Origin: Bombyx mori
Lineage: Eukaryota; Arthropoda; Insecta; Lepidoptera; Bombycidae
Length of the DNA: 64,000 nucleotides
Assembly (NCBI RefSeq): GCF_030269925.1
Contig: NC_085119.1
Span: 7,787,001 to 7,851,000, forward strand
Reading direction: 5' to 3'
Shown piece after piece: positions 23,353 to 35,038 of this stretch; the stretch's first letter is position 1, and each line of letters starts with the position of its first letter. A program made the translations under genes and the position numbers. A model generated the notes under the pieces. The model was not told the DNA's origin. It searched no databases and saw nothing but the letters and a program-made list of their open reading frames with translations.

Positions 23353-23494
23353 AACTATACATGAGACCTTAGAACTTATATCTCAAGGTGGGTGGCGCAT
23401 TTACGTCGTAGATGTCTATGGGCTCCAGTAACCACTTAACACCAGATGGGCTGTGAGCTCGGCCACCCATATAAGCAATAAAAAATAAATAAAA
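23353..23494 (+). mobile_element. Bm1-type SINE, 3' third, joined to Jockey fragment
   Basis: AACTATACATGAGACCTTAG through TATAAGCAATAAAAAATAAA. Closer to consensus than the SINE body 110 bases upstream. Confidence 0.75.
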
Positions 23495-25281
23495 ACGATA
23501 TACGGATATTGAACATGTTTACAGCACACCAAACTTCAATAAGATGTGTATTTTTGTAAATCAATGTTCCATTGTCGAAACCTATTTCACAGCGTGTTAA
23601 GAATAGTCCTTCATTCGCCGACAAAAACTGACCTTGCCTGTGAATTACCTTTAGTAATGTTTTCACAATTACACATAATTAATTCGTTTCCTTCGTTCCA
23701 ATTATTGAAAAAAAGCCGCAAAACCGCAGATATTTCCGTATTTTTGTTGTGATTGTTTCATTGTTCAAATCGAATCCTTTTGAATGTCTAGTACTTATGA
23801 ATTGAAATGTATTCCGTGACTTCATGTATAGCATTATTTTGTCTTAAATTTATCCTTTTACATTAAATGGATTTCATTATTCTTATAGAGTTTCTCACGA
23901 AAATACAACTGGCGATGTCTGTCTCGGAGCAGTTCAATACTTTAACTTATTTCCCACGACTAAATACTTACAATTTTTAATTGACGTTCGACACACTATT
24001 GTTGAATGTGTTTTAAAAAAATGCGAGGTCATAAAATTGGTTGGCAGTAACATGGGAGTGCGGCTGTTTAGACAATAAACCTTATTAAGGAGCCTTATCG
24101 CGCCCGATGTACGTGCATTGTATTTACGAGTGAATGTATGTGCCTTAAATCCCAGCAGCGGTCGAGCCATAAACGTAGTCAACCGTCCATTTTGCCGCTA
24201 TCGCAGCGCGAGGCAGTGGACACGCAGGCCTATGGGCTTACTTTAAGAAAAACAACGTAATAGGCAAATATTATCACAGAACAACCGTCTCTAAAACATT
24301 AGTTTAAAGTACAATTTCGAATGTCAGTTTACTTCGATTTCGTAGTTTTAAGACGGTAAAGGTTTATTAGCATAACGACTCGGGCGCCCCTTAACGCAGC
24401 ATGCTTGGTCACGCTGCCCTCCGACGTTGGTCGCAATTTCCACCGCCAGGCTTTTCTTGAAAACGGGCACGACATTATTTTAATGGATTTTTATAATTAC
24501 ATTCAAATTGCTGCTATAAATTGTATATAACTTGGTACTACTCATACGTTCATACGTTCATAAAATGATTACATTTTAAGTATACTTAATATTTTAATTA
24601 ATTGAATTATTCAGTGATTTGTTTTACATGTTTCATAATTGCGTTTTGTTTTACAATTTTTTTAGTTGAATTGAATCAAGAACCTAAGTGTATAATTTAT
24701 AAATATAAATTTTTTGCAGTATATAATTTCATCTAAAATTAAATTATTCACATTCCTTTCTACTAGATACCTCGTTCGAAGTAAGCCCCAAGAATAAATT
24801 CATCAACTTCACGTCTCGGCGGTAAAACTTGCTGTTCACGTAAATCCAATTTGTGTGGTTCGTCGGAAAGGGCGACTCGTGGTTGGCTGTAATTATTCAC
24901 GTGTTATGACATCTCATTTGCATATAATCGTTGAGGCAGTCCCTGATGCGTGAGGCAACAGCCAGCGAACGTAGGCCATTCACACGAACACGACTGCCTA
25001 TCTTGATCGAAGCGGGCCTATGAAAATGCGGCAACTAATTAAAAATTAATTGTACCTAAGACGGTCCGTAAATGTACATGAAACCGACCGGAAAAGATTT
25101 GACTTCAACTAAGCGTTCAATAGTTACGAACTGCCAGTTTACCTTGATCCCAAAATAACGGAGTCTAATAAAAAATTTTTGATTTTTCGCCTAAATCTGC
25201 ACTACCTAAAACCACGTTACTATAGTGTTAAGTATTTAAATGTTCCATGTTTAGTTATAAAATTCATCATAACTCGAGATT
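23495..25281. other. Unassigned intergenic sequence including a possible regulatory patch
   Basis: No supported gene. An 82-codon minus-strand frame (24182-23934) lacks any recognised domain. The patch at about 24890-25060 has CACGTG (24898-24903), an ATTTGCAT octamer (24916-24923) and a double homeodomain-type site TAATTAAAAATTAATTG (25036-25052). Confidence 0.35.
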
Positions 25282-25545
25282 TAATTGAATATGCAATTTC
25301 GAAAAGGGCACATCTCTGAAAATTTAAAATGTTCAGGAAATGAAAAGAATGATTATTTTCTAAAGAAGTGCAAAATTTAAAATATTAACTTTTGAGATAT
25401 ATTTCAGTGTTAATTAGCAATTGAAAATTACTGGAATTATTATAAAACGGGTGTAGGTAAGCCACCACAAAACTACATGTATATGAAAAAACGTCTTTGA
25501 CAAAATATACGACATGTGCCCTTTTCGAAATTGCATATTCAATTA
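25282..25545. mobile_element. MITE with 32-bp perfect inverted repeats
   Basis: The left arm 25282-25313 (TAATTGAATATGCAATTTCG...) is exactly complementary to 25514-25545. The outermost TA on each side fits a Tc1/mariner-type target duplication. The core is 200 bp, AT-rich and noncoding. The arms are unrelated to the MITE at 15850. Family not recognised. Confidence 0.82.
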
Positions 25546-25599
25546 TAGCTAACAACGAATGTACCTATATCCGTATTAATATCCATTAGAGTGATCCTA

Positions 25600-25935
25600 A
25601 GAACTAGATTACATTTTCCGGAGCTCTAAACAATAGGGTGCAATTGGAAAGCGCTGTGAGCCGTATGTGTGTGTGTGAGAAGCCTGTTCTCGTATTTGCA
25701 TGACCTGCACCGTTTAACACATATCTTTGCATATCACCATTCCGAAACCCATTGTGCTCAGTGCAGACCGCGAAGCGAGCAAAATCGCCCCCTTTATTTG
25801 CGAAACAGTGTAGCGACAGAAACAAAACCGACTCCAGACAAAGAAAATCGACACATACCGAAAGGCATTACAATTGACTTGGTTGTAATGTTATTGTTGC
25901 GAGTCCATCAACTGTACACGTTGGTGATTGGGTGA
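25600..25935. promoter_or_regulatory. Candidate regulatory patch with POU-type octamers
   Basis: A higher-complexity, GC-richer block with ATTTGCAT at 25694-25701 and TTTGCATA near 25727. Short frames occur on both strands with no recognised domain. The regulatory role is inference from composition and motifs only. Confidence 0.22.
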
Positions 25936-26176
25936 AATTAATTAGCTAAACTCGATATATTTTTTTTCAATATTTCTCATTAAATTAATGGTGTATTAAA
26001 GCAACCCTGCGCCGATGCAAATTACAATGAACCATCTCTTTCAGGAATTTTGTATGAAAAACACTACATTTAAAAATAGACGTCCATTTTAAAAACTTCT
26101 AAAAAAAAATTGTGCCCCGAACCTGTAAAAGTATTAGGATATCAACTCTATAAATTCTCATCTTTATGATAGTAGG

Positions 26177-26252
26177 TACCGATCAGCAATCGAATTTGGG
26201 CCCCGTAATAGTGCTGTCGTGGTCCTTAAACACTAGACCAACGAGGCGACCA
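26177..26252 (-). mobile_element. tRNA-like SINE head or tRNA pseudogene
   Basis: The minus strand reads GGTCGCCTCGTTGGTCTAGT (A-box-like), then CCCAAATTCGATTGCTGATC (B-box-like, GTTCGATTCC expected). The spacing is near that of a tRNA, but the acceptor stem does not pair, so it is a SINE head or pseudogene rather than a functional tRNA. Confidence 0.4.
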
Positions 26253-26820
26253 AAGCTACTATTGCATCATTATTTCTAGTAGTAATTCTTATCGTATATT
26301 TCGTAGGTAACCTGTGATCTTCTAGAACTTGTAATCAGGAGTACAGCAAGATGTTATGATATCGCACGGGTTAGCTCCAAAATCTATTTCGATCTGCTTA
26401 GCCTAGTGGATAGCCGCATACTACCGTTGTCTCATAGGAATCAGATATGAGCCAAACATCGCATCGTTCGTGAGTTAACTTAACCATTGAAACTAATAAA
26501 TAGGTAATTATTTTTCGAATTGATTTGCAAACCATAGCTTGCAGCTACACATGTACATGCTTTCAAACGAGATTGATGTTTTGCGTCATAAGGAATCTCA
26601 CGTGAATGACAATTAAGAACAGTTGCAAGTAGCTTTTGTTTGATTTCTAACTGAGATTACAAGAGCCATTGTGCTGAACGCACGACGAAGGTATTCAAAT
26701 GCTGCCACATCATTTACTTTGTGGAAAAGCCAGAAAAGTTCTGCATTTAGGTATAATAAAGACAGAATTTCATGGCTGAAGCGGTCAGCATACGGCCCAT
26801 CTGAATGTCAATGGTCGTCA

Positions 26821-27078
26821 TCTATACTAATATACATAGTTATATAAATCTACAGTGGTTTTTACGGATGTTCCGTTATGACTACTGAACCGTTCATCCG
26901 ATTGACTTGAAACTTGGTATCCATGTAGAAAATACATGTGCTTAATGGATAGGCTAATATTTATATGAGTGTTGGACTCCCTACACCAGTTGCGGGGGCG
27001 TTAATGATGAGAATCTTGTTAATGATGAGAAAATAATGTTACTTTTAAATGCCCAGCGAAGCGGACGGGTACAGCTAG
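26821..27078 (+). mobile_element. Helitron-like non-autonomous element
   Basis: Begins TCTATACTAATA after an A and ends GGTACAGCTAG at 27078. The subterminal CCCAGCGAAGCGGACGGG run is typical of lepidopteran Helitron ends. The interior includes the 'CGGATGTTCCGTTATGAC' type of sequence common in these repeats. The base after CTAG is C rather than T, so the right border is mutated or slightly displaced. Confidence 0.6.
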
Positions 27079-27495
27079 CTGTACATAAATACCAAACAAT
27101 GCCAGAGCCTCAGCCAAGTTTATCACGGAGGACTCTCTGAAAGTCTCCTTTGACGAAAGACATGCTAGTGCGTCTAAGAAGAAATCGTGCAAGACGACAG
27201 AGATATTTTTTTCCAGCGACGGCTATTTGTTGTTCTAGGCACGAGCTCTGTTCTAATGGCGGGTGGTGTGATAGGAAATAGGAGACGACGTCATCATTTC
27301 AAACAATCTGCAGTCTAATAGCAATAGCTCATACAGACACTTTTGTTTCGCATATTCTTAGCGCTCAGGACAGTAACGTTGGATTTAGCCACATTACTCC
27401 ACGTTGCCCTAAATTTGGCAACGCAACGCAAAATCACGAATGATTATGTTGAAGTTTATTAGTCTAAGCTGATTATTTAAAATACTCGTTGTTTC

Positions 27496-27622
27496 CTTTT
27501 TTTTTGCCTAGATGGGTTGACGAAGCCTACCTGGTTGTGAAGTGGTTACTGGAGCACATAGACATCTAAAACGTAAATGCGCCACCCAGCTTGAGTTATA
27601 TAAGTTCTAAATTCTCACTATA
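27496..27622 (-). mobile_element. Bm1-type SINE tail joined to Jockey 3' UTR
   Basis: T run, TGCCTAGATGGGTTGACGAA, GTAAATGCGCCACCCAGCTT and AAGTTCTAAATTCTCA on the plus strand. It directly follows, in the same orientation, the Jockey 3' UTR at 27640-27773. Confidence 0.7.
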
Positions 27623-27639
27623 GAACTCACATAAAGTTC

Positions 27640-28170
27640 TCACGGGGCTCAAACCGGGAGTGTTGCTAACACTGGCCCTAGCAAGAGCAGTGCTTCGCAG
27701 AATCTACCACCGGATCGGAAACGCGACCCACTGACAAGATCCGGCGAGAAACTCAGTGGGCTGTGTCTATGGCTTAATTTGCTCGCACAGCCCTTCGTCG
27801 CAAGCGATGTGTTCGGTGACCGTTGCTTGAGGTACCTAAAAGCACCGTTAATGGATTGGGAGGATCCGTAATGAAGTGCTTAGGGCAACGTCGACTGTTT
27901 ACCATTCGGTCCAGAGGATCGGGTATGTAATTTCCGGCGGCCACGACAAGAGGGTTTTCGTGTCTTATCGCCTTCACAAAGTGGCGCAATGATGCCGACT
28001 GTAAATACGTACTGACTGATCCAAGCTTCAGGTCATCATGGAGATCTACATTCCTTAGGAACCAAGGTGCTCCGACGGCTATCCTGCAAATACGGGATTG
28101 AATAACTTGAAGGGGTTTCAAGTTGGTGCGGGCCGCGTGAGCGAACACTACGCTTGCATAGGTCATGAAA
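27640..28170 (-). mobile_element. Jockey-clade LINE: RT C-terminus and 3' UTR
   Basis: A minus-strand frame open to 27774 encodes FMTYASVVFAHAARTNLKPL, then QSRICRIAVGAPWFLRNVDL and ASLRHFVKAIRHENPLVVAA. This is the conserved C-terminal block of Jockey-type reverse transcriptases, ending about 40 residues earlier than I would expect. The 3' UTR follows at 27773-27640 (GATCCGGCGAG and GCAAGAGCAGTGCTTCGC on the plus strand). The natural 3' terminus is replaced by a minus-strand Bm1 tail at 27622. 5'-truncated. Confidence 0.82.
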
Positions 28171-28226
28171 AAACCGTTATAATCAGACGTTTGAATGAGA
28201 AAATTAATGCAACAGTGAAAGATCAA
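27774..28226 (-). pseudogene. Jockey reverse transcriptase C-terminal fragment (150 codons)
   Basis: The longest open frame in the window. Residues about 20-100 match the post-RT region of Jockey elements (TYASVVFAHAAR, GAPWFLRNVDLHDDL, KAIRHENPLVVAAGNYIPDP). The N-terminal about 20 residues are flanking sequence read by chance, and the polymerase core (YADD region) is missing. It is a mobile-element remnant, not a host gene. Confidence 0.8.
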
Positions 28227-29450
28227 ATTTCACAAAATCGCTTTCGTTATATGGCAGGTTCTAATTTAATTTATCAAAAACACCAAAAAGTGTTTCTTTC
28301 TACAAATTTAAATCATTAACTTTGAATGAATGAAAGATAATATAAATAAAATAATAATTATTCCATTAAAATTGTATTGTATGTATGGGTCCTTATTAGT
28401 AAATCATTAATTAAATCTGCCTACAACCGTATGTAAAATAATTGACATCGGCATGTTTCTTAGACCCACGTACTTACTGTACGAGAACATTTTTGGAACT
28501 TAATTTGACTTGTTATATGTCTATTGTCCATTTTAGTTCTCACCATCATTTAATTACCTAACCGTTTCGTAATTAGCGGTACATAATTGAATTGAAAGGA
28601 TAATGAGAGAGCGTCTATCGTTTCTTTTGAATAATAAATGACATCAAAGTATCACATCAAGTATTTATTTTAGAAATTTCGACAACGTAAAACGACGCGA
28701 TCGATTTATTAATAAAATTCCCATGGAATTATTACTGTAATTATACATGACAATTGATTTCCGTTTGTAAAGTTAGTAATTCCGATGCGTTGCTGTGTGC
28801 GTCGAGGCTACGAACAGTAGGGGTTACTTATATACGCTCGTATTTACATATGAAGTCGTGAGCGTCAGTTGTGCGGGTTTTTTCTGTTAATGTATGTAAA
28901 TGGGAAACAATTAGGCGAGTTAAAACACGGGGTAGGCAGTCTAGGCAAGAGCGCCTCGCGCCCCTTCCGTCCGAAAGCCATATGTTAGAGGGCGGGCGGG
29001 TATAGCATGCTATAGCGTGCTTCAACTACTTTAACTCGTATGAAAGTAAAGAATACATTTTAATTCGTAGTTGTTCGCCAAGGAAGGTCAAATGTCAATG
29101 CTGTATAGATTAATTAAGAAAAGAGTAATGGATTTGGTTCTCTTATAACCCTTTAAAGTGACAAAGGTGCTCTGAAGGTGATTAAATAAAATAAATTGGA
29201 GAGTTTGTGCTTTATTATGATATCTTTGGTGATCGAAGTACGCTAGGCGATCTTTTATTTTAATATTTTGGTAATTTAAAGAGATATAATTTTTTTATAT
29301 TAGTTTTAAGTAGGTACATTATTTTTGAAATATTAAAATGACACATAAAGGAAACAATAAAATTCTTAAAACAAACAATGAAGAATCCAGCATATATACG
29401 CCGCGTATATCACTTTTTTTTTGATCAGGGGGAAATCGCGTTTCGAAATT
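28227..29450. other. Unassigned sequence with a GC-rich island
   Basis: 28830-29030 is GC-rich (CCTCGCGCCCCTTCCGTCCG, GGGCGGGCGGG), without recognisable coding. The rest is AT-rich. Confidence 0.35.
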
Positions 29451-29452
29451 AT

Positions 29453-29534
29453 TATTTTTTATTGCTTAGATTAGTGGACAATCTCACAGCCCACCTGATG
29501 TTAAGTGGATACTGGAGTCCATAGACATCTACGA
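29453..29534 (-). mobile_element. Bm1-type SINE, 3' end only
   Basis: TTATTGCTTAGATTAGTGGA, CCTGATGTTAAGTGGATACT and CATAGACATCTACGA. It runs into a GC-rich retroelement fragment. Confidence 0.7.
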
Positions 29535-29640
29535 TGGACCCCCTGCCCTCTCGGTCGGCAGGCTATCCGAAATCCGCCTAGATGGCGCCAGTTAGAATGG
29601 GTTATCCTACGGAATACCCCGCTGGGCCAGAACCAGCGCG
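29535..29640. mobile_element. Fragment sharing 'ATACCCCGCTGGG' with the insertion at 37.6 kb
   Basis: GC-rich block next to a SINE tail. GGAATACCCCGCTGGGCCAG resembles GGGATACCCCGCTGGGTGGC at 37.93 kb. Probably a truncated retroelement piece. Confidence 0.35.
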
Positions 29641-30990
29641 TATATCACTAAGCAAAATTTTATTAAAAACAGGTTATAATCAAAGTTGTTTCTTTCCTTA
29701 AATATTTCACGTGAAAAAGGATGAAAATATATATTGGGCCATTGGAACTCAATATTTTGACTCGGAGAACAGGTTTTACTCAATTTCACAGATGATCTCA
29801 GAAGTTTCTGTTTTCAAGACACGAGAACGTCAATCGGGGAACGATTTTCGTAAAAACCAGTTTGACATGCTTAATAAATGTTCAGATAACAGTAAATAAA
29901 TTTATCGATCGTAAAAATTATATTTCGGTTTGAAGCTGACGAAGCACAATGTAGTATAAAATAATGACAACGGTTATTTACAAAATGGCGGCGCTCTTTT
30001 ATTTGGCAAATTTGTTATTTTGCATCACTAGCAATTACAACGTTGGCCCGGTGTTAATTTTCATTGTAAACAAAAGAAAAACAAAGTTGCATGTTAATTG
30101 CCTCGTAAAATGTATGCGTTTGATAAACATATTCCAGTGGGACTGACGAGAAAAAAGCACTTCATAGAATTGTCCAATCAAATCTTCCTTCATTTTGTGC
30201 ATTGACACTATTGCTTGTCTTTGTTTTAAAGCAATTAAAATGATGTTAAAGAATAAAAAAAAATATTTGCTAGTTGTTCGCGAGTTTTACTGGGAGGAGT
30301 CTTGGTAGCACCGCCCCGTCTAAGCGCGCCTACTGGGCGGGTCGATTGATTGTTGATACAGTGTCGTGGCTCAGTGACGACAATGCTCGCTTACTTATGA
30401 ACATTTCATATAGACGATTCATTGAAGATATTTAACTACTGCGTGCTAGATTCGACGTTTACAGATTGCCTTTTATTACCGTATTATTTTTATCACTTAA
30501 TTAGTTTTTCGCTATCACAACGAAATAATTTTAATGCCATGTTCATGTTGATTTTCACCATACCGGAATGTGAAAAATAAATTAGTTTTTAAATTATTAG
30601 AAATTTATCCAATGCATTCCATATCTTTATTGACACGTTAGATGTAAGCACTTACCACAGATCTCCACCGTTGAAACTGAATGCTTATTAACTGAGTAAA
30701 TAGCTGTACTATCGGAATAAAACTAAAAGTAAAAAAAATATTCAAATGGCTACTAAATTTGATAAAGATAATGAACTGAATATAAATATCTAATAGACTA
30801 ATCTATGAGTGCTTACTAATATAATAAATGTGAAAGTCTGTATATTTGGACGTTTTGTACCATCCATGATGATACCATTTGGTATCATCGGATTTAGATG
30901 AACTTTTGCGCAAAGTTAAGTTATTATACCTGGATTAAAGATGGCATATTTTTTTCTGGTACTTGTATCTAGTGCGTAATTTTACGTACC
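29641..30990. other. Mostly unassigned AT-rich sequence
   Basis: No supported gene. A GC-richer stretch at 30290-30410 (CACCGCCCCGTCTAAGCGCG) and a Helitron-like remnant at 30815 are the only departures. Confidence 0.35.
30815..30962 (+). mobile_element. Helitron-like remnant
   Basis: ACTAATATAATAAATGTGAAAGTCTG followed by a diverged body resembles the 5' part of lepidopteran Helitron-type repeats. No 3' CTAG end is clear. Confidence 0.3.
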
Positions 30991-30995
30991 AAAAG

Positions 30996-31431
30996 ATTTT
31001 TTTTTATTGCTTAGATGGGTGGACGAGCTCACAGCCAACCTGGTGTTAAGTGGTTACTGGAGCCCATAGACATCCGGAACGTAAGTGCGCCACCCACCTG
31101 GAGATATAAGTTCTAAGGTCTCAAGTATAGTTACAACGGCTGCCCCACCCTTCAAACCGAAACGCATTACTGCTTCACGGCAGAAATAGGCGGGGTGGTG
31201 GTACCCACCCGCGCAGACTCACAAGAGGTCCTACCACCAGTAATTACGCAAATTATAATTTTGCGGGTTTCATTTTATTACACGATGTTATTCCTTCACA
31301 GCGGAAGTCAATAGTGAACATTTGTTGAGTACGTTTTTCATTAGAAAAATTGGTACCCGCCTGAGATTCGAACACCGTTGCATCGCTCAACACGAATGCA
31401 CCGGACGTCTTATCCTCTAGGCCACGACGAC
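30996..31431 (-). mobile_element. Bm1-type SINE, full length
   Basis: The T run at 30996 is the A tail. The tRNA-like head lies at 31431-31355 (GTCGTCGTGGCCTAGAGGAT, B box GTTCGAATCTC on the minus strand). Close to consensus, so relatively young. Confidence 0.85.
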
Positions 31432-31556
31432 TTCTATAATTAGGCTGGTAGTTATTTGACCCGAGAGTGACAGAAGCAACTCAGTATCCCCGGTAATTTT
31501 CTTTTTTTTATTACACATTATAAGTAGATAAAACCGTGGGGCATATCTAGTTTGAA

Positions 31557-31969
31557 GTCTTTGTGGCTTATGGACCGTCTTAAACGATACGATGTACGAT
31601 AATATGCCGATATTCCAATCCCGCAGGTACCAAATTTTCTTTAACACGTGCTCACGACCGACTTTCATGATGAATGAATAATAAAAATCAAACCCGCAAC
31701 ATTTGTATATTTGCGTAATTAATGGTATGGTAGTATTAAAAGAGTATTGCGTATTCCAAGGCTGCAAGGGTAGGGTACCACGATCCGGTCTGCTTCTGCC
31801 GTGAAGCAGCCATGCGTTTCAGCTTGTAGTTTGGGACGACGGTTATACACACATTTGAGATCTCCTCTCGGTCGATAATAGCATTTATGTTGATATTTCT
31901 ATGAGCTCCGGTAACGACTTAACACGAGGTGGGTAGTGAGTTCGCTTACCCTACTAAGCAATAAAAAAA
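31557..31969 (+). mobile_element. Bm1-type SINE, old full-length copy
   Basis: A decayed head (TGTGGCTTATGGACCGTCTT, ATTCCAATCCCGCAGGTACC), middle (AATCAAACCCGCAAC), body (CTGCCGTGAAGCAGCCATGC) and tail ending AAGCAATAAAAAAA. It lies just past the full-length minus-strand copy at 30996-31431. Confidence 0.7.
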
Positions 31970-32157
31970 TGTTGTATTTTTTATAAAACCAGTTTTGATT
32001 GCCTCGTCGCTTTTGTCAAATATATTTAGTATTCGAGGTTTGGGTACACATTGTTTAATGTCGTATATCTTGTATCCTTTCTAATTATCCTAATCTAATG
32101 ATATGAGAAATCTTTGCTTGTATATAAAATTTTTCTTCATTTAGTTTTAATTAATTT

Positions 32158-32397
32158 ACTGATGGTAGGACCTCTTGTGAGTCCGCGCGGGTAGGTACTA
32201 CCACCCTGCCTATTTCTGCCGTGATACAGTAATGCGTTTCGGTTTGAAGGGTGGGGCAGCCGTTGCAACTATACTTGAGACCTTAGAACTTATATCTCAA
32301 GGCGAATTTACGTTGTAGATGTCTATGGGCTCCAGTAACCACTTAACACCAGGTGGGCTGTGAGCTCGTCCACCCACCTAAGAAAGAAAAGAAAAAA
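32158..32397 (+). mobile_element. Bm1-type SINE, 5'-truncated
   Basis: ACTGATGGTAGGACCTCTTG through TGGGCTGTGAGCTCGTCCAC, with a GAAAGAAAAG tail. Missing GGTGGGTGGCG after ATATCTCAAG. Confidence 0.85.
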
Positions 32398-32399
32398 TT

Positions 32400-34660
32400 G
32401 AGGACTCTTTGAATCTTAGAATTGGAAAGAGATTCTAGGAATCCATTTTGAAATGAATTCGTTTGTTTAATTTTATGTGATAAGATCGTTTTCCCTTCAC
32501 GAAAAAAAAATAACTACTATTTTGTGTCGCTACTGAAATATAATAAGTTTTAATTTTTTAAATTCCAACTGACCTTCATCAAGGGAACATTTCTTTTCTA
32601 AAGTCAATTGAGTATGAAAAGGGATGATCAGAATGTGAATAGGTTGCGAGCTTTGTTCTAGCAGGTACTAGAAGATATCGTGTGTCCTTTGCCTTTGTCA
32701 CCGCCTGGGTGGTCTAAAATAGATAGCATAAACATTTTGAACACATTATGATGGAAATTCACGGTCTCTCTGCGACCGACGAGCTATTGTCGCGCTCGAC
32801 CACAACGAATGTCGCGTGTCAAGGTATAAATCACCAGCTTAACGTGAGCTTCGGCTGTTATTTAGATACCAAGTTGCTGAGGAGATGTCGGTATCAAGGT
32901 ACAGTGGACCTGAAAATGTTGCACAGACCATTTGTAGAAAGAATCTCGATTCGTATGTGCCCTGGGTGATGAGTCGTCAGGCCCTTTGTGGTCTGTAGTA
33001 TTGTGCGTGAACTGGGTGCTAATGCCTAGGATAAAACATATAGTAAATAATACGGTTAGCGGTACTAAGTGAAAATTTTAAAGACTATCATGACGATTCA
33101 TATGCCTACAATCTGTATCGACTGGTCGAAACTCTACCACAATTTCTGACATTTCAAAATTAAAATTTACTTTCTGTATTAAATTTTCTTTTTTGGCCTG
33201 TTATAATATTTTCTTTGCGAAGGTGGAATATTTTATTTAAAAAACAGTTTTTTTTATAACACCGACAATCTCCTTAATATATACTAAATAAAAGACAGAT
33301 AAAATTGACACATAGAATTTATACATATGTACATCACCTATGCCTATTTTTGTATAAATTTGTACAAAAAAATTATTTCCTCGCAATTCCTCTTCTTGAT
33401 GATAGCGTTAAATATAGTAACTAAATCACGAGTTAAGACTTATATACAATGAGAGCTGATAATTTGAAATATTAGTTTGATTATCATGATAAATATTTTG
33501 AGCTTTAGAGCATGCGTATTTTTAAAAGCCTGTCCCAGAAGTGGGGTGATGTTTTTTTGTTACTCATTATAAATAAATTGTGTCAAAGAAATATATGTAA
33601 ATGGGTAATAATACGGGTATATCATATATCTATATGGAATATATAGTTAGATACGTACCTTCTTAATGATTTGGAAAATTTTCAAATTTACATCGACTTC
33701 TTCCAGCTTTCTTATTAGATTCTTCAATCGTATATTTAACAAATGCCTGTTTATTGCCGACATAAACATGAAATTATCCACATTTGTAAACGGATAACCG
33801 CTCCGGTGAGTACCCGGTCGTTACGGCCGTGTTTGCTGTACGGAGTTGGCGATACGGACTTGTCTCTGTCGGTGCGAGATAAAAGTCGGCGCTATGCGTC
33901 GGCACATAAATAAATATATTCATTAGGTGACACCCACGCCCTATCTCGGCACTAAATCCTCGGTGTCGGCCTCTGTCTCGGGAGGCTGTACGAGGCAACG
34001 TTCTTAAAATAAAAACCATACGCTCGGGAAATGGATTGAACCTTTTTATTTATCGAACGAAAACAATTAGGTACCTACTTGTATCGATTTTTGTTTTCAA
34101 TATAGGATGACTTTAAATAGAAAAAAGATAACACTGATCACATAATTATGTAATGTTCGTCCTATAACATCATGTATTATATATCTATATTTTTTTCTTT
34201 ATAAATTGAAAGGATAAAAATGAGCTGAGTGTAGAAAAAATGTACAAAAACATAATTTTTACTAATCAATTCTTAAATGAATTTGTGTACGTACCGAAAA
34301 TTTAGATGTAAAACTTTTTTTTTCTAATTTAGTAGTATCATAATATAAAGCAATTGATATGTTATGAAAATTTTGCACTGGTTGTACCTATACAAAGTTC
34401 TTTGGTAATAAAAAGTCACCATCAACATGTATGTACTTATATGGTTAATTTTATTATGTTTAATTTATTGGACTTGATGGTTATTAAAAATACAGAAAAA
34501 AGCTATTAAATATTAATTAATAAATTTCAAAGCTAACATTTTAATCGGCATTAATAAAATACCTGCCAGGATCAAAACCACTTAATTTTATTTTAAATGA
34601 TTTCTTAACACAATTTAAGCCCGTCTATACACCACTGCGATAGTAAAAAAATCTACTGTT
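32400..34660. other. Unassigned intergenic sequence
   Basis: A 73-codon plus-strand frame (32748-32969) and an 81-codon minus-strand frame (34019-33774) lie in GC-richer patches but show no known domain, so I do not call them genes. Confidence 0.35.
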
Positions 34661-34667
34661 GTAACTA

Positions 34668-34745
34668 CTTCATCATCATCATCATTCTACTCATCTTCTC
34701 TCAGTCATCTGGGGCGAAACATGTCTTCTCCATCCATACTCCTCT
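34668..34745 (-). mobile_element. RTE-like 3' end remnant with CATCAT tract
   Basis: TCATCATCATCATCATTCTA followed by TCATCTGGGGCGAAACATGT and CTTCTCCATCCATACTCCTC resembles an RTE-type 3' terminus. Confidence 0.45.
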
Positions 34746-34872
34746 ATCATATACCATTTTTTCTGATGTAACTTATGGGCTCATAATATGCCATACCACT
34801 AGTAAAAGCATTCAAACTGGAGAAATAATTATTGGGTCCTTCATATTCATAAGTAACATAATACAGTATGCA

Positions 34873-35038
34873 ATAGTCGTGGATCAAGGATAAGACGCTT
34901 GGGATGCTCGTAACGAGCGAAGCTACCATGTTGGTTCATAAATTCTACATGTGCCAAAAATTCTATGGAAATTCGCATTTAAGACGTGTTCACGACCAAT
35001 TTTCATGATAGTGGAAAATCATCGTGTAATAAAAAAAT
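34873..35038 (+). mobile_element. Bm1-type SINE, tRNA-like head and middle only
   Basis: AGTCGTGGATCAAGGATAAG, ACGTGTTCACGACCAATTTT and ATCGTGTAATAAAAAAAT. A 3'-truncated or eroded copy. Confidence 0.65.
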
